DNA of 64,000 nt from Rheinheimera mesophila (GCF_000986865.1 NZ_LAVS01000089.1:1-64000), one strand, 5' to 3'. Positions 47,723 to 56,867 are shown, numbered from the stretch's first letter. The notes: generated by a model from the sequence alone, not told the origin. Translations and numbers: made by a program.

Positions 47723-48064
47723 ATGAACATTTTATTTCTCTGCACATCAAACCTAAATCGTTCACGCACTGCCGAGGATTTCTTCAGGTCAACTTGTGCT
47801 GCTCATCAATACAAGTCAGCAGGACTTAGTCAAAAATACTGCCAGAAACACGGGACAACCCTTTGCACCATTGAGATGCTGGCGTGGGCGGACAGAATTT
47901 TTGTGATGGAAGGCATGCACGTTCAGCGTATTGCTGAACATGCGGGTGAAGCGTATTTGAACAAACTCGAGGTGCTGAATATTGATGATGTTTATCAATA
48001 CATGCAGCCTGAACTCATCCAGGCATTATTGGCTAGCGACAAGCTGCGGTTTTTACTCACATGA
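47723..48064 (+). CDS. Low-molecular-weight phosphatase-like protein
   Basis: 113 residues from ATG 47723 (MNILFLCTSNLNRSRTAE). C7-x5-R13 in C-T-S-N-L-N-R-S is the P-loop of low-molecular-weight protein tyrosine phosphatases and arsenate reductases. The general acid region of full-length LMW-PTPs (D-P) is replaced by L-E-V-L-N-I-D-D-V-Y. This compact variant is widespread in mobile regions; a phosphatase role is plausible, substrate unknown. An attC-like site lies 172 bases behind it. Confidence 0.7.
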   Translation: MNILFLCTSNLNRSRTAEDFFRSTCAAHQYKSAGLSQKYCQKHGTTLCTIEMLAWADRIFVMEGMHVQRIAEHAGEAYLNKLEVLNIDDVYQYMQPELIQALLASDKLRFLLT

Positions 48065-48235
48065 CCGATTGGCTCTTAGTAAAATGCAGTAACAATATAC
48101 AGATTTTTGAGCTGACAAATTGAAGCTAATTGCCACTAGCGGGCATTGGCAGTTGTGGTAAATGCCTATTCATCACTTCCTTTATGAGCTCAAACCGCTG
48201 GTTAAAATCCCATATCCATCTTGAGTAAATTTAAG
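48065..48235. other. Short spacer, nothing recognised
   Basis: No coding frame or clear signal between the phosphatase-like gene and the attC-like hairpin. Confidence 0.4.
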
Positions 48236-48328
48236 AACAACTAGCGTACTGCCTCTATAAATCTTGTAGCACGCAAATTTCCTGATTTTAGAAAAATTGG
48301 TTGAAATAGAGGTACGTGAACGTTAGTT
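48236..48328 (+). other. attC-like site (plus orientation)
   Basis: AACAACTAGCGTAC at the 5' side and GTACGTGAACGTTAGTT at the 3' side. GCGTAC-TG-CCTCTAT pairs with ATAGAGGTACG, leaving TG as an extrahelical bulge, a typical attC feature. The 5' AACAA and 3' CGTTAG give plus polarity. Confidence 0.55.
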
Positions 48329-48352
48329 TGGTATGAGTAATAATCAGGAAAG

Positions 48353-48393
48353 AAGGCGTAAAATGTTCGACTTGCGAGCGTTTTGCCTTCTAT
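48353..48393 (+). promoter_or_regulatory. Bulged hairpin upstream of the gene at 48430
   Basis: AGAAGGC-GT-AAAA pairs with TTTTGCCTTCT. It ends 37 bases before the TTG start and is not followed by a T run in the usual position, so it may be a 5' UTR structure affecting expression instead of a terminator. Confidence 0.4.
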
Positions 48394-48429
48394 GAAATTG
48401 TTAAAAGAATTGAAATATCGGAGTTCAAG

Positions 48430-49461
48430 TTGAAGCCTATATTTAAAATTGAATACGCGGATAGCGTTTCACCGCAAGTTAAAATTAATAATGAATATAT
48501 TGGTCTAGTTGTTAAGAGCTGGTTTGATGCGGCCATTTCATCAGAGCAGGACAAGGTCTATAAAATAATCTTTCCCAAAGGTTGCAGTAAAAAGTTAATG
48601 TTACTTCAATCTGGCGAACTGAGCGGCTTGAGAACTACATCTGTTGTATCTGATGGAAAAATACAGGCTACAGCAGGTCTTGAAGAGGTTTTTGAACGAA
48701 ATGAGTACAAGCTTCTAAGCTTTGCTCTATTTGGGCTCGTGGAGCAATACCTGAGTCAAATATCTCGCGTATCTCAGGAGCTTTATGAAGCAAAACAGAT
48801 TGAAATAAGAGCCAAGTTTGAGCGCATCTCATATGTACTTGAAAGTACGTTCGATATACTACCTGAGCTGTTGGTGGACAAGTCACTGAGAGCGCCATAT
48901 TTAAATCAAATAGTAGATAGTAATAGCAACTGCTTCGAAATATACGTAATTTTTAGAGAGAGATTTAAATCCCGATGCAATGAGACTGGCCAGAAGCTAA
49001 GAGATGACAATAGTGCTTACCGAGCCAAAAATCGTTGTCATCATCTAAATGGTCTCCTCAAAGACAATGTGTTCGCTGCTTTGGAGCGCTTTGCTTATGG
49101 GAAAGTATGCGAGATTTTCCTTAGCAACAACTTCACTGATTCATATCTAAATAGCATCCAAAACCAGTTACATCTTATGATGAATGAAGTCATAGAAATT
49201 ATGCGTCTAGCGGCTCCTTTGGAGCATAATTTTAGGCAAAACTGGCAATTTGATATTGATAACCGTCAGGTGACGAAATCAGAGAGGGAACGTTTGCAAT
49301 CTGAACTTGATGATTACATAGCTCTCCATGAAAGTATTTTTCAAACATTAAGCTCTCAGATAGCCGTAAACATACAGGGTGTTGAGGCTATCGCTAAGCA
49401 TTCACAGGTTAGTGATATTCAGCTATTTGTAAAGAATGGTGAATTGTACATTCACGAATAA
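48430..49461 (+). CDS. Hypothetical protein in a probable cassette
   Basis: 343 residues from TTG 48430 with GGAG eight bases upstream; the first internal Met is at residue 57, too far in. Mixed helical protein, no signal peptide. R-A-K-N-R-C-H-H-L-N-G-L-L near residue 200 is notable but fits no motif I know. A helical C-terminal half suggests a coiled or bundle fold. The attC-like site at 49466 begins 5 bases after the stop, typical for a gene cassette. Function unknown. Confidence 0.6.
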   Translation: MKPIFKIEYADSVSPQVKINNEYIGLVVKSWFDAAISSEQDKVYKIIFPKGCSKKLMLLQSGELSGLRTTSVVSDGKIQATAGLEEVFERNEYKLLSFALFGLVEQYLSQISRVSQELYEAKQIEIRAKFERISYVLESTFDILPELLVDKSLRAPYLNQIVDSNSNCFEIYVIFRERFKSRCNETGQKLRDDNSAYRAKNRCHHLNGLLKDNVFAALERFAYGKVCEIFLSNNFTDSYLNSIQNQLHLMMNEVIEIMRLAAPLEHNFRQNWQFDIDNRQVTKSERERLQSELDDYIALHESIFQTLSSQIAVNIQGVEAIAKHSQVSDIQLFVKNGELYIHE

Positions 49462-49465
49462 TTTT

Positions 49466-49535
49466 TATAACAAGTTGCTGCACGTGGAAAAATTATTATC
49501 TACGCTCCTAATTTTTCGGTGTGCAAAACATTATG
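49466..49535 (+). other. attC-like site (plus orientation)
   Basis: Starts TATAACAAGTTGCTGCACG, similar to Vibrio-type sites, and ends GTGTGCAAAACATTATG. TGCAC-3-GAAAAATTA pairs with TAATTTTTC-3-GTGCA type sequence with a symmetric mismatch. The 3' core has ATTATG in place of GTTATG, so recombination activity is doubtful. Confidence 0.6.
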
Positions 49536-49556
49536 TCCGCTTAGGGAATCATCAAA

Positions 49557-50384
49557 ATGGGAAGTACGAAAGATTATTGGTTTGATCGAGTTGAAGCTCA
49601 AAAGAGCTTCCGGTTGGCAAACCACCTCGGAATTTCCGAAGATGAACTAGAGCAGATAGCTTACGACATTGACGCTGACTACAGTAGCGATGGATTACTT
49701 TATGGCTATATTGTTCGGTTCGACGATGATAACGATCCATCTATCATGGCGAAAATCGAGGGTCTTACCTCAGGTTCATATGTGAATCTATCTCCGTGGG
49801 ATCTTGAAGACCCAGAGGAAGATGAGCTTGAGTGGGAAGTAAAGCAATCAGACCAGTTAAAAATGTTTAATAAACAGTTGGCTGAAATCCCCGAAATGCT
49901 TCTAATAAATACTACGGGAAACGCCCAATTTAGCTTGTTTGTGATGCTACATGCACATGTTGTCTCTGCGTTAGAGCACTTTCTGTCGACAACATTTATT
50001 CATCGCGTTACTAATTCCGACCAGTTAACAAGAAAATTGGTCGAGTCCGATCCAGAATTTGGAAATCGCAAATTTACGGTAAACGAAATTTACGCTCAGC
50101 ATAGCAATATTAAATTAACCGTTGCCGCATATTTGAAAGGCATTATTTTTCATGAAATGCGCAAGGTGAAACCAATGTATGCTGAAGTTCTTTCATTTGA
50201 TTTTGGTGATATATCATGGCTTTTCGCAGCAGTTAGAGCGAGGCATGACTGTGTGCACAGAGCAGGCTACGATAAGGAAGGGAATCCCGTAACTTTGTCA
50301 GCGGAAAGTATCAGAGACTTAATAAAAAATTGTCGTGAATTAGCTGAAAGAGTTGATGAGCACGTACAGGAACTAGAAAACTAG
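49557..50384 (+). CDS. HEPN-like protein in a probable cassette
   Basis: 275 residues. Acidic N-terminal half, then a helical C-terminal domain ending with R229-H-D-C-V-H234-R-A-G, an R-x4-H motif followed by H-R-x-G as in many HEPN family proteins. No signal peptide or membrane segment. It is enclosed by attC-like sites at 49466 and 50385, the next one directly touching its stop codon. Function probably RNA cleavage or regulation; unproven. Confidence 0.65.
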   Translation: MGSTKDYWFDRVEAQKSFRLANHLGISEDELEQIAYDIDADYSSDGLLYGYIVRFDDDNDPSIMAKIEGLTSGSYVNLSPWDLEDPEEDELEWEVKQSDQLKMFNKQLAEIPEMLLINTTGNAQFSLFVMLHAHVVSALEHFLSTTFIHRVTNSDQLTRKLVESDPEFGNRKFTVNEIYAQHSNIKLTVAAYLKGIIFHEMRKVKPMYAEVLSFDFGDISWLFAAVRARHDCVHRAGYDKEGNPVTLSAESIRDLIKNCRELAERVDEHVQELEN

Positions 50385-50458
50385 TGACAAAACAAATGCA
50401 TATTGTCGGTCTGGTTTTCCGCTGCGCTCCAAACTAGCCGCAAATGCAAGGGTTAACC
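50385..50458 (+). other. attC-like site (plus orientation)
   Basis: TGCAT-a-TTG-t-CGG-t-CTgGTTT pairs with AAACTAGCCGCAAATGCA around CCGCTGCGCTCC, giving a long stem with single extrahelical bases, the main structural hallmark of attC. The 5' side has AACAAATGC and the 3' core is GTTAACC. The next gene starts 14 bases later. Confidence 0.7.
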
Positions 50459-50471
50459 GTAAGGGAGAGAA

Positions 50472-50960
50472 ATGGCAGGAACCAAACATTTCACAAGAAT
50501 GCACTACCATGTAAGTCGTGGATTACGAGAGATAGTAGCGCCCCGGCAGACAATGCCTAATAAGGAATGGGAAGAAATCAAACGTTCTTTCGGCGAGAAA
50601 TGTGCTTATTGTGGTCAAGTTGCCTCGAAGGAAAATAGGGGGATAGTTGCCGATCATGTAATTCCCGCAACAGAGTTTGGCGAATTTGTTAAAGGTAATA
50701 TTGTTCCCGCATGCCAAACTTGTAATGATTCACGTGGCAATAAATGTTGGCGAGAATTCATCATCACGAAGCAAGGAAGTGGCTTGGCCGACCGCATAGC
50801 AAAAATCGAGCAACATTTAGAGGCTAATCCATACACTGCGCCAACACCTGAGACTGTACTGTCAGCTCAAGAATTGAAAAAATATAGCCAACTACTTGAG
50901 CAATGGGATGACATAAATGCAAAGGCTAAAGAGCTCTACAATTCAAAACATAATAGCTAG
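50472..50960 (+). CDS. HNH endonuclease
   Basis: 162 residues. C44-A-Y-C47, D61-H62, N76 and C81-x2-C84-N form a complete zinc-stabilised HNH site. The C-terminal helical part has no recognised domain. AAGGGAGAG precedes the ATG. It lies between attC-like sites at 50385 and 50967. HNH proteins in mobile regions act in restriction or as homing-like enzymes; the target is unknown. Confidence 0.82.
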   Translation: MAGTKHFTRMHYHVSRGLREIVAPRQTMPNKEWEEIKRSFGEKCAYCGQVASKENRGIVADHVIPATEFGEFVKGNIVPACQTCNDSRGNKCWREFIITKQGSGLADRIAKIEQHLEANPYTAPTPETVLSAQELKKYSQLLEQWDDINAKAKELYNSKHNS

Positions 50961-50966
50961 ATTCAA

Positions 50967-51047
50967 GCTTAACAAGGCCAAGCAGCATCGCCAGCAAAGC
51001 TGGCTGTACCTCGCTATGCTCGGCCACTGCTGTTGGTAGCGTTATGT
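50967..51047 (+). other. attC-like site (plus orientation)
   Basis: Starts GCTTAACAAGGCCAAGCAGC (5' box fits RYYYAAC) and ends GCTGTTGGTAGCGTTATG. GCCAGC and GCTGGC form the distal stem. This is the most typical of the sites, close to those of marine gammaproteobacterial cassettes as I know them. Confidence 0.78.
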
Positions 51048-51068
51048 TTCAGAATCAGTCAATCTATT

Positions 51069-54000
51069 TTAACCCTCCTGAGCTTTCGATATCGCTTGAA
51101 TGAGGATGTTGATATCAGCTACTACTTCTTCCGCACTATATAAGATCCAACCATCTAATTGTTCTTTTGGTTTGTCCAGAAAGATGCCGATCTGCAATTC
51201 AGGCCAAGCAAACTCAAGTTCAGCGATAATCTCAAACTGGCTATTTGAAATTTCAAAGCACACTTCCGGCATTGCTAGTTGATACTGCTGGAATTGTTGA
51301 TAGAGACTTTTTGTTAACCCATCGAAAAACAGATCATCCAAATCAATTTCTTTGGGCTCTGCCGTTTGCAACAGACTTGCAATTTTCGCCCAATTAGCAT
51401 CGAAGTAATATCGGTCAATCAAACGCGCAGGGTTAACAAACTTATGAATTACCGGATGTGAAAGTAAGTTTTCTACAACCACTAACCAATAACTATTCCC
51501 CTCTTCTAAACACTTTTCCATTTGAGATTTGGACAAAGCAACACCTGTTCTATTCCAAGCCCCGCGCTGACCTTTTACCTCCACAAAAACCAATTCACCA
51601 GTAGAAGGATCAACTGCTTGGATATCAAATCCTTTGTTTACTCCGCCAAGTAGTTCAATATTTTTGAAGCCTTGCTTATCCAACCACTGTTTTACATACA
51701 ACTCGGCTTTATTACCAAAGTTAATGTCATCCCGCTCTACTTTTTCTGAACGTTCATGGGTTTGCTCACTTTCAACATAACTAAACAGGCGATAGCCTAC
51801 TGATGATGAGCTAGTGCGCGGTGATTTCGAAGTATTCCAATTAGAAGGCCTGTCACTGACATTTTCGACGTGTGCTTTTGACTGTCCGTTAGATTCTTCT
51901 TTTTGCTCTAGTGATAAAACCTTACGTTTCGGAGTTTCGCCACTACCATTTTTGGGTAGTAACGTTTGACTCGTAGAGGTTGGGTGGACGTGTGGCTGTG
52001 CGGCATCATTTCGCTCCGAATTGAACGATAAATGCTCATTTATGGTCTCATCAAACAACACTGCATCATCAATTTTGGTTGGGATATCAGAATTATTTGT
52101 ACCACGCATAGTTAGGACAGGGGCTGCGCCTTCATCATCAAATTTATCTGAATGGTGTTCAACTATCTCAACAACGCATGTCCCATCATTCTCTATTAAA
52201 TCATCGCATTCTTCATCGAGAGTCGCTACTGGGTTCAATTCCTCTTGCTGTTCGTAATTTTCTCCAGATGTAAGTACCTTATCGTCGTGATTACTCAACT
52301 GAACTTCGTAAACAGCATTATCTTCCGTTACAATTAAGCCATCGGCATGTTTCGTTGAGTCAAAAATCGCCTCCAGACGTTCCCTCTTCTCGGCATCTAG
52401 CTCTAATCCCTCTTTTTTCAGAACACTTGCTAAACGATTTTCGGATTCAATATCAATAAATACACGAAGAGATTTCTCGTGTTGAGCCGCCTTTTTGCCA
52501 AAAAACATTCGAGCAATACTTAACGCTAATTCGTCTTTAATGTCAGCTATATCGTGGTTTTCGACCAGTATTAAAGAACCACCAACGTCATCATAAAATC
52601 CCAATTCGGTTGTCACTTCAACGTAATGGTTGGCGGCCAATGTGTATTTGACAGTTAGTTGCTCACAGAACCATTCAATTGAATGAAAAAACGTGGATAA
52701 CTTTTCTACAAACTCATCATCTATATCGAAACGATCTGCGATGTAGAAACAAATCGCTTTTTTTGCTGGTATCGCGATTTGAGGCTCACAGCTCACTTTT
52801 CCGTTTAAAATGTGACCAATTTGTACATCAATAAACTCAGAAATCTTTCTAACACCAATATGCTCAAAGAAAGTGTAAAACTCTGTCGAATTCGACCATG
52901 TGAAATGCACAGCTGGATCATCGGTAAACAGTTCTTTTGTCTTACCATCATCTGCAACAAATATGGCCTTATTCGGTTCCAACCATACACCTTGATCTGA
53001 GCAAATTTTGCACTTCGCTTTAAAACTGTTCCAAACGACATCCGCACTAAAATCATTACTCCGAATCATTTGGATTAATTGTCTGACTATAATATTAAGT
53101 CGAAGCAAATTTTTGCTTGATAACTTTTCGTCTAGCGCACTAACTTCCTGATATGCTGACAAATACGATGCTAGGCCGTGAAATGCCTTTACGCCTAGAA
53201 TATCAACAAAGTAGTACCTTAGTCTTTCAGGAATATAACCCGACAACCCAACAAAGCTGATCCCTAAATCAGATTTATCTTCCCAAGTTGCTTGTTGCGG
53301 CGACAACCATTCATTCCTAAGCTCAGGTAGATAAATAAGTTGCTCTTGAGTCAACCTGCGCTTTATTCTTTCCGCTTCACCCGGATCTTTCCAATTTGAT
53401 AATGATTCATATGCTGATATTAAAAGGGCTTCACTGATATCACCGTTCTGTTTACTGGCTTTAATTTGATCCATAAAGCCTTTTGGGGTGGGTTCTGTGA
53501 TAAGACCAAGTTTTTTAGCAAATACCTTAGTAACACTGTCCTTTAAGTAGTTTAATGAGCTACCAAAAATACTGCGTTCTGACTCAGAAAAGCAGTGAAG
53601 TAAGGGAGATGGCTTGACTAAACCATCATTAGTACTTAATAACCAACGGTGATTTAACAAAAAATAACCGAGATCAAGTTCATTTTTTTGGGTAGCGACA
53701 ATCCTATCTTCGTCATCATATACCCAATATAGCCATTTAAGAGCGGCTAACCGATTAGCTTCCTCTTTCCAATAATCTTCCTTGGTAAAGGAAACTGGCG
53801 TTGCAGGAAATTTGACTCCCCCCTTATGGCTGATAACAAAAGGACGGACAAATTCATCAATTTGGAATGACTCTAAAAATATCGGAGCAAGAGCTTCATC
53901 TTCCCAGTTCAAGTAGTCTTCATGTAATTCAAAAATATGCTGAAGCTCATCTTCGGATTGGTAGACTAGTTTCCAATTGGGTGTTTCAAACAATGGGCTA

Positions 54001-55964
54001 GGAGCCACATATCGAGAATAATTTTTAGGAAATATCCAATTCCCTGACGTATTTTTAAAAGGCAAAACCTCTCTCAGTAGCTCAACGGTTTTTTCTGGCA
54101 AGTCCTCAATATTGCTAATAAGATACTTGCTTACTGCCTCCAATGACTCCGGCAAACAGGCTGTTTGGTTTTCCTTTAAAAAGGTATAAACAGATTGCTC
54201 CAAATAACTTACTGCATGTACTTCATCAATTTCGAATAGAAGACGAATTCCCGCTTTAACAGGTTCAGGTATCCTTGAATAAAAATCTCGACCAATATAA
54301 TTGGGTTTGGTCGATTCGCCTTTATCATTCAATAAAATAGGTACTTCATGACTTTCAGAGCTAGGAAGATAGAGATTTTTGTATTTCGCACTTTGCAAAC
54401 CTGATTCGCATTTAAAAATCAGGCAGCTTCTTAAAGCATCAGCGTTGTCTCGGTATTTATATCCACGGGAAAAACCTGTGCTAAGACTGGTAATCTCGAC
54501 CCAAGCATCGACTAGCTGTTCTTCTGTAAGTGCGTCGTCCGTTTTTAGCGCTTGCATCAATTCAAGAAAATGTTGCTTCTCAAATTTTAGTAAACCTATT
54601 TTTTGGCTTATTTTCGTTATATTCCCATATTCATCATAAGCGAGATGCTTTGTTAAGCGCTCGAGGATTGCCTTTGGCCAATCTTTAAGAAACTTAAAGG
54701 ATTGCCCCAGCAATAAAGCTTCAGACGGAAAGAGATATTTACCCGACAATGTTGGTATACAAGCAGCTTGAGTAAGTGCATCAATCACCTTCGCACCCAC
54801 TACTCGCCAGTAACTCTGATGTTGAGAACCGATGCTCTGCTCAGGAACCCACGCCCAACGCGAAGGCTCACCTTTTGTAGATAAAATTTCTGCTAAAGTT
54901 GATGCAGCAAACGTCGCGACCTCTTCACGCATCCAGCTATTCCATACTAAATCCTGTCGAATTGCTTCGCGACTGGCGTTGAGAATAAAGTCAGCGTTGA
55001 CTAAAAATGGTAAGCCAGTGTCAGATTCAGTGGGTAGGTAACAATAAAGTGGACTTCCCTCCAATTCAAAATCTACCGGGAATGCCAGCGAAATGTCGCG
55101 TTTCGTAACGTTTTCTCTAAGGCTGTTTTTGGAGCTTTCAGGTACTGCGATACTTTGTGATTTCAGTAGATACTTGGAGTGGCTTTCCCCCAATGAAGAC
55201 TTCACCGTTAGTTCTACGTAATCACCAGCTTTTTTTAATTGATAGTCTGCATAGAAGCTAGGTGTTTTGATAGATACTTTTTTAAGCTTGCGAAGAAACA
55301 AAACTAACTCAGCGGATAGCTTACACAACTCGTTCCGTACTTTTTCAAACATGCTGTCTTGATTCCCCTGACCGTCTTGTAAGGGGAGCAATAAGGTTGT
55401 GCCAGCACCATTCGTGTATTCGCTGAAATTGGAATCTAGCCAGTATGGGACAATGTAACCAAGTCCGGTTTTGGGGTCGTCTTTTAGAAACTTAATCTGA
55501 AATCCGTTTGAGATAATATGTGGTGCTGGAGATACAACAAACACTGACTTAAAACCAATCCCTTTTTCACCGATATATCCTGCGTCTTTTTGATTCGCTT
55601 TTGTCGACTTGCCAATAGAAGAGATGGCTCTGATGTTACTTAGTTCAAAACCTGATTCATTATTACGGACGACTAAACACCCTTTGCAACCAGCCGTATG
55701 TGTCGGGTCGTAAGCCAACAACTCAAAGCTCAATGTCGGTGTTACATCTTGCGGATAGTGATTGTCCTCAGCATTTTGAATCAATTCAAAAATGAAATGG
55801 ATATCTTTGGTATATAGCTGTTCAGACAGTATCTTTAATGCATTGTCATAGTCCGACTTTGCATCTTCAGGCAACATGCAGCGCCCAGTTTCCGGATCAA
55901 AGTGATATTTGTCTTTTTTAAATTGTTCAATTTGGCATTTTGCCGAAAGCACACTCTGATCCAT
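51069..55964 (-). CDS. Giant GHKL-ATPase (sacsin-like) protein with DUF3883 nuclease-like end
   Basis: 1631 residues. Near residues 50-170: F-E-L-I-Q-N-A-E-D-N (N-box with Glu and Asn) and G-Y-I-G-E-K-G-I-G-F-K-S-V-F (G2 box), as in Hsp90/sacsin-type ATPases. The middle 1000 residues are unassigned and presumably helical/beta scaffolding. Residues about 1270-1400 are low-complexity acidic and Ser-rich linker. From about 1415: K-A-E-L-Y-V-K-Q-W-L, G-F-D-I-Q-A-V-D and L-V-F-V-E-V-K-G, a DUF3883/NERD-like PD-(D/E)xK core with Asp and E-x-K. Such ATPase-nuclease giants occur in defence islands; an anti-phage role is likely but not shown. The stop lies 22 bases from an attC-like site. Confidence 0.8.
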   Translation of the reverse strand: MDQSVLSAKCQIEQFKKDKYHFDPETGRCMLPEDAKSDYDNALKILSEQLYTKDIHFIFELIQNAEDNHYPQDVTPTLSFELLAYDPTHTAGCKGCLVVRNNESGFELSNIRAISSIGKSTKANQKDAGYIGEKGIGFKSVFVVSPAPHIISNGFQIKFLKDDPKTGLGYIVPYWLDSNFSEYTNGAGTTLLLPLQDGQGNQDSMFEKVRNELCKLSAELVLFLRKLKKVSIKTPSFYADYQLKKAGDYVELTVKSSLGESHSKYLLKSQSIAVPESSKNSLRENVTKRDISLAFPVDFELEGSPLYCYLPTESDTGLPFLVNADFILNASREAIRQDLVWNSWMREEVATFAASTLAEILSTKGEPSRWAWVPEQSIGSQHQSYWRVVGAKVIDALTQAACIPTLSGKYLFPSEALLLGQSFKFLKDWPKAILERLTKHLAYDEYGNITKISQKIGLLKFEKQHFLELMQALKTDDALTEEQLVDAWVEITSLSTGFSRGYKYRDNADALRSCLIFKCESGLQSAKYKNLYLPSSESHEVPILLNDKGESTKPNYIGRDFYSRIPEPVKAGIRLLFEIDEVHAVSYLEQSVYTFLKENQTACLPESLEAVSKYLISNIEDLPEKTVELLREVLPFKNTSGNWIFPKNYSRYVAPSPLFETPNWKLVYQSEDELQHIFELHEDYLNWEDEALAPIFLESFQIDEFVRPFVISHKGGVKFPATPVSFTKEDYWKEEANRLAALKWLYWVYDDEDRIVATQKNELDLGYFLLNHRWLLSTNDGLVKPSPLLHCFSESERSIFGSSLNYLKDSVTKVFAKKLGLITEPTPKGFMDQIKASKQNGDISEALLISAYESLSNWKDPGEAERIKRRLTQEQLIYLPELRNEWLSPQQATWEDKSDLGISFVGLSGYIPERLRYYFVDILGVKAFHGLASYLSAYQEVSALDEKLSSKNLLRLNIIVRQLIQMIRSNDFSADVVWNSFKAKCKICSDQGVWLEPNKAIFVADDGKTKELFTDDPAVHFTWSNSTEFYTFFEHIGVRKISEFIDVQIGHILNGKVSCEPQIAIPAKKAICFYIADRFDIDDEFVEKLSTFFHSIEWFCEQLTVKYTLAANHYVEVTTELGFYDDVGGSLILVENHDIADIKDELALSIARMFFGKKAAQHEKSLRVFIDIESENRLASVLKKEGLELDAEKRERLEAIFDSTKHADGLIVTEDNAVYEVQLSNHDDKVLTSGENYEQQEELNPVATLDEECDDLIENDGTCVVEIVEHHSDKFDDEGAAPVLTMRGTNNSDIPTKIDDAVLFDETINEHLSFNSERNDAAQPHVHPTSTSQTLLPKNGSGETPKRKVLSLEQKEESNGQSKAHVENVSDRPSNWNTSKSPRTSSSSVGYRLFSYVESEQTHERSEKVERDDINFGNKAELYVKQWLDKQGFKNIELLGGVNKGFDIQAVDPSTGELVFVEVKGQRGAWNRTGVALSKSQMEKCLEEGNSYWLVVVENLLSHPVIHKFVNPARLIDRYYFDANWAKIASLLQTAEPKEIDLDDLFFDGLTKSLYQQFQQYQLAMPEVCFEISNSQFEIIAELEFAWPELQIGIFLDKPKEQLDGWILYSAEEVVADINILIQAISKAQEG

Positions 55965-56327
55965 CAGTACAACTACTCCTTATTCTCGGTAAATCGGCGC
56001 ACGAATTCTACCCGTACCCTTTTTATAATCTTCCACGCGTTCACTCTAGTGGTCAACCGATTTTGGTCACATACTTATAGCCGAGTGTTTCTGTATTACG
56101 TGATTTATCTTACTGTTTTACTAAGACTACAGTGCGCCGTTAAAGTCTAATTAGGGAAACACCGATTTTAGGGGATATTTACACTAACAGTCCAAGAGAC
56201 GCGGGTTTATTCAGCCCGCGCTCATTGCCGTCGTTTATGTGATACCGCCAGAGCACTCAGTGCAATAAAGGCCTATGTTCGTCTAGTTAAGTGGCGACGA
56301 TTCAACTGAAAAAATTTTGAGGGTTTT
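55965..56327. other. Intergenic region between divergent genes
   Basis: About 360 bases. Contains GCGGG/CCCGC pairing around TTTATTCAG near 56196-56215, with no T run. Likely promoters for the divergent genes but no clear boxes. Confidence 0.4.
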
Positions 56328-56867
56328 ATGTATACATCTGATGAAATTTACATATGGTTTAGGGACAACTTAAAGAGAAAACTTGAAAACACCTCGATTG
56401 AAGATTTCAGCAATGCTTGGTCAAACGGCCTTGCAAACAAAACGAATTTTTATCGGCAATTTTTCGAAGGCCTTGTCGACGGTTCATCAAGGTTTATTGG
56501 ATACGAGCAGTTTCGCATTGATATAACTATTTATGATCAAGAGCAAATACCATTAGTTCTTATCGAAACAGAGAACAATCATCAAGATGCTTCAACTGAA
56601 GTCGATCAATTATGCTGCTTCCATGCACCTTTAAAAGTACTTGTCCTGTCATGTGCTTGGTATGACTCCGAAAGAGAAAAATGGTTACACCACTGGCAGA
56701 AGATCATTGAAAAGTATAATGCTGCATACCCAACAAATTCAAAGTTCTGTATCGTGGTAGGCGAATGGGGAAGAGGAAAACCCGATGACGAAATACTCCG
56801 TTACTACCTCATCACGTTATCTTCTAATGGTTCCATTTTTGAAGACCTTGTTTGGCAGCTCCAGTAA
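56328..56867 (+). CDS. Hypothetical protein, restriction-endonuclease-like pattern
   Basis: 179 residues, no signal peptide. F-R-I-D-I-T-I-Y-D, then P-L-V-L-I-E-T-E-N-N, then K-V-L-V-L-S-C-A-W-Y gives the strand-Asp, strand-Glu-x-Glu pattern of restriction-endonuclease-like folds, but Lys of E-x-K is replaced by Glu, so catalysis is doubtful. No family recognised. It stands between the giant ATPase gene and the EEP gene and is oriented away from the former. Confidence 0.5.
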   Translation: MYTSDEIYIWFRDNLKRKLENTSIEDFSNAWSNGLANKTNFYRQFFEGLVDGSSRFIGYEQFRIDITIYDQEQIPLVLIETENNHQDASTEVDQLCCFHAPLKVLVLSCAWYDSEREKWLHHWQKIIEKYNAAYPTNSKFCIVVGEWGRGKPDDEILRYYLITLSSNGSIFEDLVWQLQ

